Source of the DNA: Zanthoxylum bungeanum
Lineage: Eukaryota > Streptophyta > Magnoliopsida > Sapindales > Rutaceae
NCBI GenBank assembly: GCA_019454045.1
Contig: SKCR01034825.1
Coordinates: forward strand, 84,406 to 148,405
Direction of reading: 5' to 3'
DNA: 64,000 nucleotides
A program made the translations under genes and the position numbers. Shown here piece by piece: positions 48,801 through 58,927 of the stretch. The stretch's first letter is position 1, and every line of letters begins with the position of its first letter. The notes under the pieces are model-generated. The model was given only the letters and a program-made list of their open reading frames with translations. It was not told where the DNA came from and did not search any database.

Positions 48801-49426
48801 CAGGTGGAAGTTTCAAATAGAGAGTTCAAACGAATCTTGGAAAGAACCGTTGGATCAACAAGGAATGACTGGTCTGAAAACTAGATGACGCATTATGGGC
48901 CTACCGGACATCTTACAAGACACCCATTGGTATATCCCAATATCGAATAGTGTTTGGGAAAGCGTGTCATCTACCATTTGAGCTAGAACACAAGGCGTAC
49001 TGGGCACTAAAGAGGTTGAATTTTGATCCACAAGCTGCAGGAGAGAAACAACTCCACCAACTCAACGAATTGGAGGAATTCCACCTACAGGCTTATGAAA
49101 ATGCCAAACTGTACAAAGAAAAGACAAAGAGATGGCATGATAAAAAAATAGTGCGCAGACAATTGGAGCCAGGGCAGCAGGTGTTGTTATACGATTCACG
49201 GCTAAAACATTTTCCTGGAAAGCTAAAATCAAAGTGGTCAGGTCCATTTGTGATTACTCAGGTGTTACAATATGGAGTTGTTGAGATATACAACCCCAAA
49301 TCCAACAACACATTCTGAGTTAACAGCCAGCGTGTCAAGCATTACTGGGGAGAGTCATTTGAGCGACAAAAAAAAGTGTCACACTTTCAGATCCAGCCTA
49401 ACGTTCAGGGAGTTACGTCTAGCTGA
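45802..49426 (+). pseudogene. Element B pol (Athila type): protease, RT, RNase H, integrase, broken
   Basis: Protease: ALCDLGASVNLMPFS near 45940, with the catalytic Asp. Linker with 'NMTNSELDAEILECI'. RT: 'WVSLMQCVPKKGG', 'WRVCMDYRKLNKATRKDHF', catalytic FMDDFSVF (about 47259-47282). RNase H: MCDASDLAVG, TEKEFL. Integrase: zinc region HCHSSSYGGHF with CDRYQR, where a zinc Cys is Tyr; then DFMGPF (Asp), ISDGCSHF (Asp), [10 protein letters not shown] (Glu). C-terminal GPFVITQVL. More than ten stops and at least one frameshift (near 46800). Confidence 0.92.
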
Positions 49427-49563
49427 CGACGTTAAGCTTAGCGCTAGTTGGGAGGCAACCCATGTAATTTGTGTATATATTGTGATTTGGTGTGATTTAA
49501 TTTTGTGTGTTTAGTTTTTGCAGGTTAAGTCATTTCAGGATGGAAGAAGTTCTCGCAAATCTT
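49427..49563 (+). other. Element B: post-pol motif, acceptor-like site and start of ORF3
   Basis: 'cttagcgctagttgggaggc' followed by 'aacccatg' (about 49437-49466), then 'tttagtttttgcag' (ends 49523) and an ATG at 49540 starting MEEVLANL, which matches the start of the D ORF3 (MEKLSQVF). Cut by element C at 49564. Confidence 0.65.
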
Positions 49564-51772
49564 TGACCGGCGTAAACACACGCGAATAACGCAAGCGCAC
49601 GTATCGTTCAAGTAGTATAAAAATATCGATCCCACAAGGACTTAATAACTAATCTATTAATTTTATGAGGTCAAATGATTACTAGTATCTAACAGGTTGT
49701 TTGATTGATTTGAAATTGTGACGATCCTAAATTTAAAAACAAGTAAATAAAATTATTCGAAAGTAGGTTTTAAGAAAATTCAATATTAAAAACTATCTAG
49801 GGTTGTGATTTCTTCCAATATCATTTAAAAGATGAAGTGGTTATCTTAAAGTTGGGTAATATATTGATTTATTAACCTGGAACACTAAATTATGTGTAAG
49901 CCTCTGTCGATGGACAGACACAAATACCCAGTTTAACCCAATTGAACCATATGTCTATGTCAACCAAATTATCTGGATTCATTAAATTTAAGTTCCAATT
50001 ATGGCTACCTTCGCCCGACATGTATATGTATATCCTGTAAGGAAATCTATTAAAGGGTTATCTATCCTCAAGGAAGATCATGGGCTATTGAGTCTAAGGT
50101 CTTAAACTTAAAATCCATATGTCTAGTTCATTTTAAGTTTCCCAGTTCAATTTTATTAATGGCCAGCTAATGAAAAAGCATTAAGATTAAAACTCAATAA
50201 ATAAATCTTTATAACACTCAAACTATAGTCTAACCCCTTATAAACCGGTGATATTAAAAGTCATCACAACCCCAGATAACTAATTTAGTTACAACACATA
50301 ACTAGGGCTAGTAAAAAACTTGAAAATAAAAGACATAAAGTAAAAATGTGGTAAAGTAAATACTGAAAAGTAAATTACAATAAAATAAAATGCTAAGGTA
50401 AAAGGAATTACTTTTACTACTACTAATTTAGATATCTCCCATAATATAATATATAAACTTGAGATAACATTACCAACCAGCCATATAAGCGGTATCATGA
50501 TTAAGTCAAATTAAGTCCAACCAGCCATTAAGGCGGTAAAAAGATTTGTCCATGAACCTGCCATATAGGCGGTAAGAAAGTTTAATTACCAACCGACCAA
50601 TCTGGCGGTATCCTTGATTAGTCAGGTTTAAACCAGATTAAAAATGAATTACCAACCGACCAATCTGGCGGTATCCTTTTTAAGTCAATATTTTAAATAA
50701 TGAATATATTATATTTAAGGGAGATTAATCTAAATAGCAATAGTAAAAGAATTACCTTTCACCCTAGCTGGGGAAGTTACCTCCTCATGGTGAATAGTAA
50801 AAACTGTAAAAAGGAAAAAAGTAAATTACTATTATTACAAAACGTAATTAAAATTTATTACAAAACTAAAAACTAAAAACTAAAAGAAACTAGAGAGAGA
50901 AACTCCATTTTTACATCAAATAGATGAGAGAGTGTGGTACAACTGAAATTGGAATTTCGCGCACTTTTTATAAGGGTCAGTAGGGGTCGCGCGTCGCGAC
51001 ACCCAGCTCGCGTCGCGACACCCGTTTGGTCGACGTGGTAGCTTCTGGTTCGTCGGTTGAAGATTCTGGATAAGGTGATAAGGTGACACGTGGCAAGGTG
51101 GTTGGGGCTCAATTATTGTGACACGTGGCGGCTTCTGATTGGTCGACTAGATTCTTATCCGCCACGTGTCAGATAGGGATAAGAGAGCCAATAATTGATG
51201 CTGACGTGGCGCTGATGTGGCAATGACGTGGCGACACGTGGCAATTTGACTGTCGGCACCATAGAATTGCGACACGTGGCACGCTGTGATTGGTTGATGA
51301 TGACATGGCGATGACGTGGCAGTTTGACTCGGTCAACTTGGTGATGTGGACGATGATATGGCAATGACGTGGAGTGACACGTGGCGATGTCGATTGTCGG
51401 CACCGTATGATGCTGACACGTGGCACGGCGCATGTTAGCAGATCGGCTGTGATGGTGACATGTGGCACGGCGCACGTTAGCAAAGTCAAATTTTCTTAGA
51501 TTTTGATTTGTGGACCCGGCGCACGTTAGCACTGTTCGGCGCATGTTAGGCGTCGCGACGCCAAAGGCTTGCGCGTCGCGACGCGCCCAAATTACCAAAA
51601 TGCCCTTCTTGCCAATTTTCACTATTTTGCTCCAAATCACCTCCAGAATGTCCTGAAACTTTATTTATCTACAAAATAACACAAAAGACATCAAAATATT
51701 CACAAAATTCAAGAAACTATACAAAATATTAGGATAAATGAGTGGGAAATAGTGATAGATTACCACTCATCA
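49564..51772 (-). repeat. 3' LTR of element C
   Basis: 2209 bp. Minus-strand features: TATA box at 50965-50973, palindrome pairs at both ends of U3 (GTCGCGAC cores 50993-51000 and 51012-51019; GCGTCGCGACGC 51550-51561; a 16-bp perfect palindrome GCGCGTCGCGACGCGC 51571-51586), and a G-box/ABRE block (about 51085-51485). The quasi-palindromic repeats are at about 50475-50680. The ORFs at 51155-51640 are by-products of this repeat block. Confidence 0.9.
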
Positions 51773-53089
51773 CACCCTCAAACCTAACATTTTGCTAGTC
51801 CTCGAGCAAAACACAAAATAAAATAACATAAGTAAAATTTAACTAAGCCACTTTAGTAGGGATCACGGTTGCATTTAGCGTATGCAACAAGCCTTTAAAC
51901 CCCTAGGTGTCCCTAGTGGACGAGTTGTAGTCTCGTGAGGGTTTACAGCAATGATACCCACAAATATTTTACAAAAGTAAAAAGTTAGTAAAACTAATTC
52001 ACAAAAAAGACAAGAGAAAATAGATTAAAGAAAGTTAGTGACTAATCAGGTGAAACTTCTACTCCAAGTTACTAGTTGTTTTGTTTCTTTCTAAATTATC
52101 GAATAAGTAAATTCTCCGATTATATTTACCATTCTTCATATACACAGCCAACAAAATATTAATCAACTCATTTTTGCCCACAACAGTCATAAGTGCAGTT
52201 GATAAGAGAGTAATATTTTTGTCCTAAAGTTTTATCATAATTCACACCTTTTTGTAGCAATGGAATAATTTTTCTCATTTTTCTGATTTTTTTTTCTCTA
52301 TTTTTTATTTATATACAATATCTTCCATCTATGTAGCGAGTTTTGGGTCGGTGACTCCCAAACCAGTTGGCTTTAGGGCACCAGGTGTTAAGACACCCCT
52401 ACGGACTTAATTACTCAGACTTCAGATATATATATATTTTTACAGCATCTTTGATCCATGTAACGAGCTTTGGGCCAGTGACTCCCAAACCAGTTGGCTT
52501 TAGGGCACTAGGTGTTAAAACACCCTTACAGACTTAATAACTCGGATCTCATATTTTTATTTTTTTCTACTCCATTGCTTTTTGAGATGCTTCCTCCAAT
52601 TAAACTAGAGCATTGAATATTACAAACTTTTCAATTTTAGCTTATGTCCGTATGTTACTATATATGTTGATAATACCTGCCAACTGAGCATATGAAGATC
52701 CATTTTAGTCAGTATTACGGAGAATTCACAAATTAAATAATTTAAAATGAAATAAACAAAAATTAACTTGTTTCAAAAATGGTTTTGAGATACGTATCAG
52801 GAGTGGGAACTCCTTACTCAGCTACCTCTCACCAATTTCACCATTTTTAGTCAAAATAAAAACAAAAAAACAAAAACAAAAAAAATTTTGTATTTTTGAA
52901 AATTTTTCAATTTTTTTTTATTTTTCGAAAAATTTTGGACTAAAAATAAAAATAACACACAAACTAAAAATAAGGCACTGATCAACTAATTTCTCCCCCA
53001 AACCTAAATGAGACATTGTCCCCAATGTCTTAAACAGTAGAAGAAGAGTTTAGAAGATAATACCTGGTTAGCCGAAATTCTACAGGAAA
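51773..53089 (-). other. Element C: polypurine tract and structured non-coding region
   Basis: The minus strand reads 'gttaggtttgagggtg' before the LTR (51773-51788). Then the same hairpins as in A: the stem at 51868-51888, the two direct repeats at about 52325-52560 and GGAGTGGGAACTCC near 52800. No gene. Confidence 0.7.
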
Positions 53090-53742
53090 TTAAAGGTTAA
53101 GATCCAGATTAATCCGACGCCTCTTACCACGATCGTCCTCAGACCAATTTATCTTTGAAAGGATATGGTCAACTTGTGGTTCATAGGCTAAGAGTTGGTC
53201 TATTAGATCCGGAGCAGTTCTGGCAGTAAAGATGAGTTCTTTTAAAGGTTTTGACACGAACCCATTTCTCCGAGCATCATCAAGAAACACACAAAGAAAA
53301 TCATACAATCCTTCAACGTTGTACAGTCCAAGCGGTTTCTGGTGTATGTTCAGGTTCGCCCAAGATAACACTATAAAAATTTCCTCCAATGTACCCAAGC
53401 CACCTGGCAAAGCAATAAAAGCATCAGCACGATTAATCATTTCTACCAGTCGTTCAGACATTCCTGACACGATCAGTTCCTCTGTGTTTGATGGTTCAAT
53501 AAGATTTGACTCTGCCAAGGGTTTTGGGATGATTCCCAAAACGTGACTACCTCCTTCCTGTACGGCCTTTGAAACGATCCCCATAAGTCCAAGATTGCCT
53601 CTGCCATATACTAAGTGCATATTTCTTGCAGCTAAGACTCGACCCAAGTCCTGTGCTGCCTCTACGTATTGTGGCTTAACACCAACACTACTACCGCAAA
53701 ACACACAGATGTTTTCAACTCGTCTTCTGAAGTGGCTTCCAA
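53090..53742 (-). pseudogene. LOG-like: LOG copy of element C, start codon lost, otherwise open
   Basis: Homologous to the A copies along its length and open to the same TAA, with the C-terminal KRRR and LDLNL kept. The initiator ATG is TTG (53740-53742), and one base is missing a few codons later, so the frame is open only from an upstream non-ATG position. The glycine motif reads YGRGNLGLMG (Gly to Arg), and GMSER is preceded by Ser instead of Pro. PGGLGTLEE is intact. Probably decaying, but only recently. Confidence 0.85.
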
Positions 53743-53997
53743 GTTTTACTCTGGATGTCTTCAAAAGTGCAATGATGAGTTGAATTTATAACACCTGAAA
53801 AGGGTGAGTAAAATAATAGCACTAGTACCTGCCAAATGACAATTATTAGTTAAATAGTAAAATAAATTGTGATAGTCAAAAAGGTCTGGATCCTGTCGTA
53901 GAAAATAAAAGAAAACAACTTACAATTATTAGGAAAAGACAAAGAGATATAATATGTACAAGAATTTACAGCTTGATTGACGTCTATGCGTCAGGGA
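53743..53997 (-). other. Element C: region upstream of LOG
   Basis: The minus strand has 'tattttctacgacag' before 'gatccagacc', as in D and A-minus, then 'cacccttttcaggtg' just before LOG. No ORF remains. Confidence 0.5.
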
Positions 53998-55749
53998 TGA
54001 TCGGCGTAATCACACACGTATAACGCAAGCGCACGTATCGTTCAAGTAGTATAAAAAGTATCGATCCCACGAGGACTTAATATCTATTCTATTAATTTTA
54101 TGAGGTCAAGTGATTACTAATATCTAACAAGTTGTTTGAAAAGATAAAGATGATTCTAAATTTAAAACAAGTAAAAGAAATTTGAGAGTAGATTAATGAG
54201 AATTAAAACTATCTAGGGTTGTGAATTCTTCAATATTAATTAAAAGATGAAGTAGTTAAATCATAGTTTGGGTAAATATTGATTTATTAATCCGGAATAT
54301 TAAATTATGTAAAAGCTTCTTCCGAAGGTCATTTACAAATACCTATTTTAATTCAATTGAATCATATGTCTATGTCAACCAAATTACCTAGATTCATTAA
54401 GTTTGAATTCCAATTATGATTACCCCCGCCCAACAGGTATATTCCTAGCCTGTAAGGAAATCTATTAAAGGTTTATCTATCCTTAAAGAAAATCGTGGGT
54501 TGTTGAGTATAAGGTCTTTAAACTTAAAGTCCATATGTCTAGTTCATTTTAAGTTTAACTAATCAATTTTATTAATGGCCAGTTAGTAAAAAGGCTTTAA
54601 GATTATGACTCGACAAATAATTCTTTAATTACCCAAACTATAATCTAACCCTTTTTAAATCCAGTGATATTAGATTTCATCACAACCCTAGATATTTAAC
54701 TTAGTTACAATACATAGCTAAAGCTGATAAAAACTTAAAAGACATAAAATGAAATTGCTGAAAAGTAATTGTAAAATAATGAATTGCAATAAAAAGAAAT
54801 GAAATGCTAAGGTAAAATGAAATAACTTCTACTATATACTATTTAGATATCTACCATAAAATAATAATATATATACTTGTGATATTTTAAACCAACCGTC
54901 CGGAATGGCGGTATCCTGATTAAGTCAAATTCAAATATACCAGCCATAAGGCGGAACTAAATTAAATCAACCGACCTAGAATGGCGGTATCCTCATTAAG
55001 TCAGGTTTAACCAGTTTAAATTGAAAACCAACCGACCTAGAATGGCGGTATCTTTTTATTAATTCAGGTTTTAAATAGTTTATATATTATATTTTAAGGG
55101 AGATTAATCTAAAAAGCAAAAGTAAAAGAATTACCTTATTACCTCAACATAGAGAAGTTACCTCCTCATGGATGGATAGAATTACTACTACAAAGCGTAA
55201 ATAAAATTGAATATAAGAAGAAAATAAGAAGAACTCTCTTTTATATAAGTATTTCAGAGGATTTTGGTACATTGAAACTAAGAAATTCAAAATCTATTTA
55301 TAGGCAAAAAAATCTAATTTTTTATTATTATTTTTCTGATTTTTATTTATTTTTTTTTTTTTATTTTTTTTTTTGGATCGCTGAATTTTCGACACGTGGC
55401 ATGCGGTGCAATTACCAAAATACCCTCGGTGTCGGGACGCCCAAAATTACCAAAATACCATTTTTGCCAAATTTCACAGTTTTGCTCCAAATCACCTCCA
55501 GAATGTCCTGAACTTTTATTTTGGTGTCGGGATGCCCAAAATACCCTTTGGGTCGAGACGTCCAAAATTACCAAATACCTTTTTTGCCAAATTTCACAGT
55601 TTTGCTCCAAATCACCTCCAGAATGTCCTGAAACTTTATTTATCTACAAAATAACACAAAAACACATCAAAATATTCACAAAACTCAAGAAACTATACAA
55701 AATATTAAGTTAAATGAGTGGGAAATAGTGATACATTTATCACTCATCA
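53998..55749 (-). repeat. 3' LTR of element D
   Basis: 1752 bp, TGATCGG...CACTCATCA on the plus strand. Minus-strand TATA box at 55295-55302. The G-box block is nearly gone (one 'cgacacgtgg' near 55390) and the palindromes are decayed (e.g. 'gtgtcgggacgcc'). A 'ccaaatttcacagttttgct' segment is duplicated (about 55466 and 55589). The ORFs at 55272-55713 come from this duplication. Confidence 0.88.
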
Positions 55750-56408
55750 CCCCCCAAACCTAACATTTTGCTAGTCCTCGAGCAAAATAAAATAACATAA
55801 TAAAATTTTAACTAAGCCACTTTCGTAGGGATCACGATTGCATTTAGCATATGCAACAAGCCTTTAAACCCCTAGGTGTCCCTAGTGGACGAGTTATAGT
55901 CTCGTGAAGGTTTACAGCAATGATACCCACAAACATTTTATAAAAGTAAAAAGGTAGTGAAACTAATGCACACAAAAGCAAAAAGACAGAGAAAAGAGAA
56001 TAAAGAAGTTAGTGACTAATCAGATGAAACTTCTACTCCAAGTTCCTAGTTGTTTTGTTTCATTCTAAATTACTGAACAATTAAATTCTCCGATTATTTT
56101 TCATTTCTTCATATATATAGCTAACAAAGTATTATTTAACTCATTTTTTCCACAACAGTCATAAGTGCAGTTGATAAGAGAGTAATATTTTTTTTCCTAA
56201 AGTTTTATCAAATTCACATCTTTTGTAGTAATGGAATAAATTTTCTGAATTTTCTGATTTTTTTCTTTGTTTTTTTTTTGTTTTTTTTTTTTATTATACA
56301 ATACCTTCCATCTATGTAGCGAGTTTTGGGTCGGTGGCTCCCAAACCAGTTGGCTTTAGGGCACCAGGTGTTAAGATACCCCTACGGACTTAATTACTCA
56401 GACTTCAG

Positions 56409-56453
<45 letters not shown>

Positions 56454-57394
56454 ATATATATATTTCATCATTTTTGATCCATGTAGCGAGCTTTGGGTCA
56501 ATGACTCCCAAACCAGATGGTTTTAGGGCATTAGGTGTTAAATCACCCTTACAGACTTAATAACTCGGATCTCAGATGTATTTTTTTTTATTCCATCACT
56601 TTTTTGAGATGCTTCTCCAATTAAACTATAGTACTGAATATTACAATCTTTTCAATTTTAGCTCATGTCTGTTTGTTACCATGTATGTTGATAATATCTG
56701 CCAACTAAGTATATGAAGATCCATTTTAGTCAGTTTTATGGAGAATTTACAAATTAAATAATTCAAAAGGTAATAAACAAAAATTAACTTGTTTCGAAAA
56801 ATGGGTTTGAAATATGTCTCAGAAGTGGAAATTCCTTACACAGCTATTTCTTACCAATTCCATCTTTTTAGTCAACATAAAAACAAAACATAAACATAAA
56901 GAAATAACTACTACTGGTCATGGTGTGTGACTAACTGTCGAATGGACTTCCCGTTGTAGATTCCCCAGAGGGAGGGTGGAGCGAGGCTCTCTTAAGTACC
57001 CTAGCCTCTTAGGCTCTTATCGCTTGGTGAAGGAATAAAAAAACAACAAGTCCTCCAAACTAGTCTATCAACAAGCTACTGGTGATTGATTATCTAGGTG
57101 CCTTCACAGCTTTTCCTTATAGAAAGGTAGTAAGTGAAGGAAGACATCAAACCATTACCTAGCTTTAAATATGCCTTTGATAAAAATGCAAAATATTTTT
57201 GTAATTTTTGAAAAATTTTTAATTTTTTGTATTTTTCGAAAAAATTTGGACTAAAAATACAAATACAATAAAAACAAGATACTATTAACTATTCCTCACC
57301 CCCAAACCTAAATGAGACATTGTCCCCAATGTCTTAAACAGTAGAAGAAGAGTTTAGAAGATAGTACATGGTTAGCTGAAATTCTACAGAAAAA
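55750..57394 (-). other. Element D: polypurine tract, structured non-coding region and a small insertion
   Basis: Polypurine tract on minus (55750-55765), then the stem near 55837-55857, the two direct repeats at about 56310-56575 with a long (AT)n run (about 56412-56462), and the A/T inverted stretch near 57190-57250. About 56908-57178 has no counterpart in A or C and is listed separately. Confidence 0.65.
56908..57178. mobile_element. Unclassified insertion of about 270 bp in element D
   Basis: More GC-rich than its surroundings, with 'ccccagagggagggtggagc' and 'ggtgaaggaataaaaaaaca'. It breaks a region that is continuous in A-minus, A-plus and C. No clear terminal repeats, no poly-A at the ends, no obvious tRNA promoter boxes. 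Could be a short non-autonomous element; edges approximate. Confidence 0.4.
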
Positions 57395-58043
57395 TTAAAG
57401 GTTAAGATCCAGATAACACGACGCCTCTTACCACGATCGTCCTCGGACCAATTTATCTTTGAAATGATAGGGTCAACTTGTGGTTCATAGGCTAAGAGTT
57501 GGGTCAAGTAGATCCGGAGCAGTTCTGGCAGTAAAGAGAAGTTCTTTCAAGGTTTTGACACGAACCCATTTCTCCCGGGCATCATCAAGAAACACACAAA
57601 GAAAATCATAAAATTCATCAACGTTAAACATTCCAATGGTTTTTGGTGTATGTTCAGGTTCGCCCAAGATATACTAAAAATTTCCTCCAATGTAACCAAG
57701 CCACCTGGCAAAGCAATAAAAGCATCAGAACAGTTAATCATTTCTACTAGGCGTTCAGACATACCTGGCACGATCAGTCCTCTCCGTTTGATGATTCAAT
57801 AAGATTTGCTTCTGCCAAGGTTTTTGGGATGATTCCCAAAACATGACTGTCCTCCATCCTGTACGGCCTTTTGAAACGATCCCATTAGTCCAAGATTCCT
57901 CCGCCATATACTAAGTGCATATATCTTACAGCTAAGACTCAACCCAATTCTTGTGCTGCTTCTACGTATTGTTGTTTAGTACCAACACTACTACCACAAA
58001 ACACACAGATGTTTTCAACTCGTCTTCTTGAAGTGGCTTCCAT
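57395..58043 (-). pseudogene. LOG-like: LOG copy of element D, broken
   Basis: Starts at the expected ATG (58043) and is recognisable to the end, but has a TGA replacing the Arg codon near residue 35 (CGA in the A copies), several one-base indels (in the GGG motif, near GEEL, near SWANL and elsewhere), and a one-base loss near the end that destroys LDLNL. Fragments such as GMSERLVEMIN and FIALPGG survive. Position and orientation match the other copies. Confidence 0.88.
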
Positions 58044-58214
58044 GTTTTACTCTGGATGTTCAAAAGTGAAATGATAAGTTGAATTTATAGTACCTGAAAA
58101 GGGTGAGTAAAAATAGCACAAGTATCTTCCAAAGGACGATTAGTAGCAAAAATAGTAAAATAAGTGATAGTCAAAAAGGTCTGGATCCTGTCGGAGAAGA
58201 AACAACAAAACAAA
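58044..58214 (-). other. Element D: region just upstream of LOG
   Basis: The minus strand has 'tttcttctccgacag' followed by 'gatccagacctttttgac' (about 58190), then 'cacccttttcaggtac' and about 60 bases to the LOG ATG. The first is acceptor-like, the second donor-like; both are conserved in C and, partly, in A. Confidence 0.45.
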
Positions 58215-58830
58215 TCAATTATTAGAAAACAAACAAAAAGGATATAATATGTACAAAGAAAAGTAGCGGCTTGATTGACATCTATGCGTCAGGAACAAGC
58301 TTCCCATCCAATTTCTTATAAATTGGCAAACAGGGTCTTTTTGAGTCAGATTCCCAAGACTTAACTGTTGTCTTTCTTTTTGGATTGGTGTGTGTAATTT
58401 TTGAATGGCTATATGAACATATCCACTGGGATGCGTCTCAAGAGTCGAAGATATATCATCTACAGACTCCTTACTCAAGCCATCCCTAATGAATTTAATT
58501 TTATCTTCACGATTATCTGACATCATTCCTAAAGAACGACAACGAGTATTGCAATTCCAACGCGCATATTTGTAACAAAACCACATTTTGCTTAGCTCTA
58601 CGTTTCTTTGCATAGGTGCTTCTTCCAAAACCAGGTAAATAAGAACTACAAGTCTCAGAATACTCAACTGCTAGACGGACACGTGCTTCGATTACCAACA
58701 ACTATCAGTAGGAATACCTTTGATCATCAGTAGTCTCATTCGTTCCAAGCGAGCTTTGAAAATTTTTATCAGAGATTTTTGAGGGAGAGAGATGGAAATT
58801 GCTTGTGAAGACTTGCGAGAGCTTCTCCAT
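58215..58830 (-). pseudogene. Element D ORF3 remnant between pol and LOG, unknown protein
   Basis: Starts at the ATG at 58830 (MEKLSQVFTSNFHLSPSK), just after 'gtttttgcag' and homologous to the ORF3 start in B. Broken by stops after about 40 codons and again near 58513. Fragments include 'VRLAVEYSETCSSYLPGF', 'SLGMMSDNREDKIKFIRDGL' and 'ISSTLETHPSGYVHIAIQKL'. I do not recognise the family. It sits where Athila elements may carry an env-like gene, but no signal peptide or membrane segment is evident. In the A elements it is reduced to scraps. Confidence 0.5.
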
Positions 58831-58927
58831 CTTGAAATGTCTTAATCTGCAAAAACTAACACACCAAATTAAATCATACCAAATCACAATTTATACACAA
58901 ATTGCATGGGTTGCCTCCCTGCGAGCG
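58831..58927 (-). other. Element D: post-pol motif and acceptor-like site
   Basis: The minus strand reads 'cttagcgctcgcagggaggc' then 'aacccatgc' (about 58905-58932), then 'gttagtttttgcag' ending near 58851, just upstream of ORF3. Confidence 0.65.

Larger units (their letters stand above)
41917..49563 (+). mobile_element. Element B: Athila-type element with decayed gag-pol, 3' part cut by element C
   Basis: Order: 5' LTR, tRNA-Asp primer site, gag, pol (protease, RT, RNase H, integrase), post-pol motif, and the first eight codons of ORF3. Element C interrupts it at 49564, so the LOG position, polypurine tract and 3' LTR are not visible here. Whether B carried LOG is unknown, but its ORF3 start matches D. 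Confidence 0.9.
49564..53997 (-). mobile_element. LOG element C: visible 3' portion
   Basis: Minus orientation, inserted into B. Visible from its 3' LTR up to a region just upstream of LOG, where element D interrupts it at 53998. C and D share 'gcttgattgacgtctatgcg' wording right up to the break. The rest of C must lie beyond the window, past the end of D. Confidence 0.85.

Noticed and set aside
58215..58830. ORF3 as a retroviral envelope-like gene
   Set aside because: No signal peptide, membrane segment or cleavage site visible; position alone is not enough.
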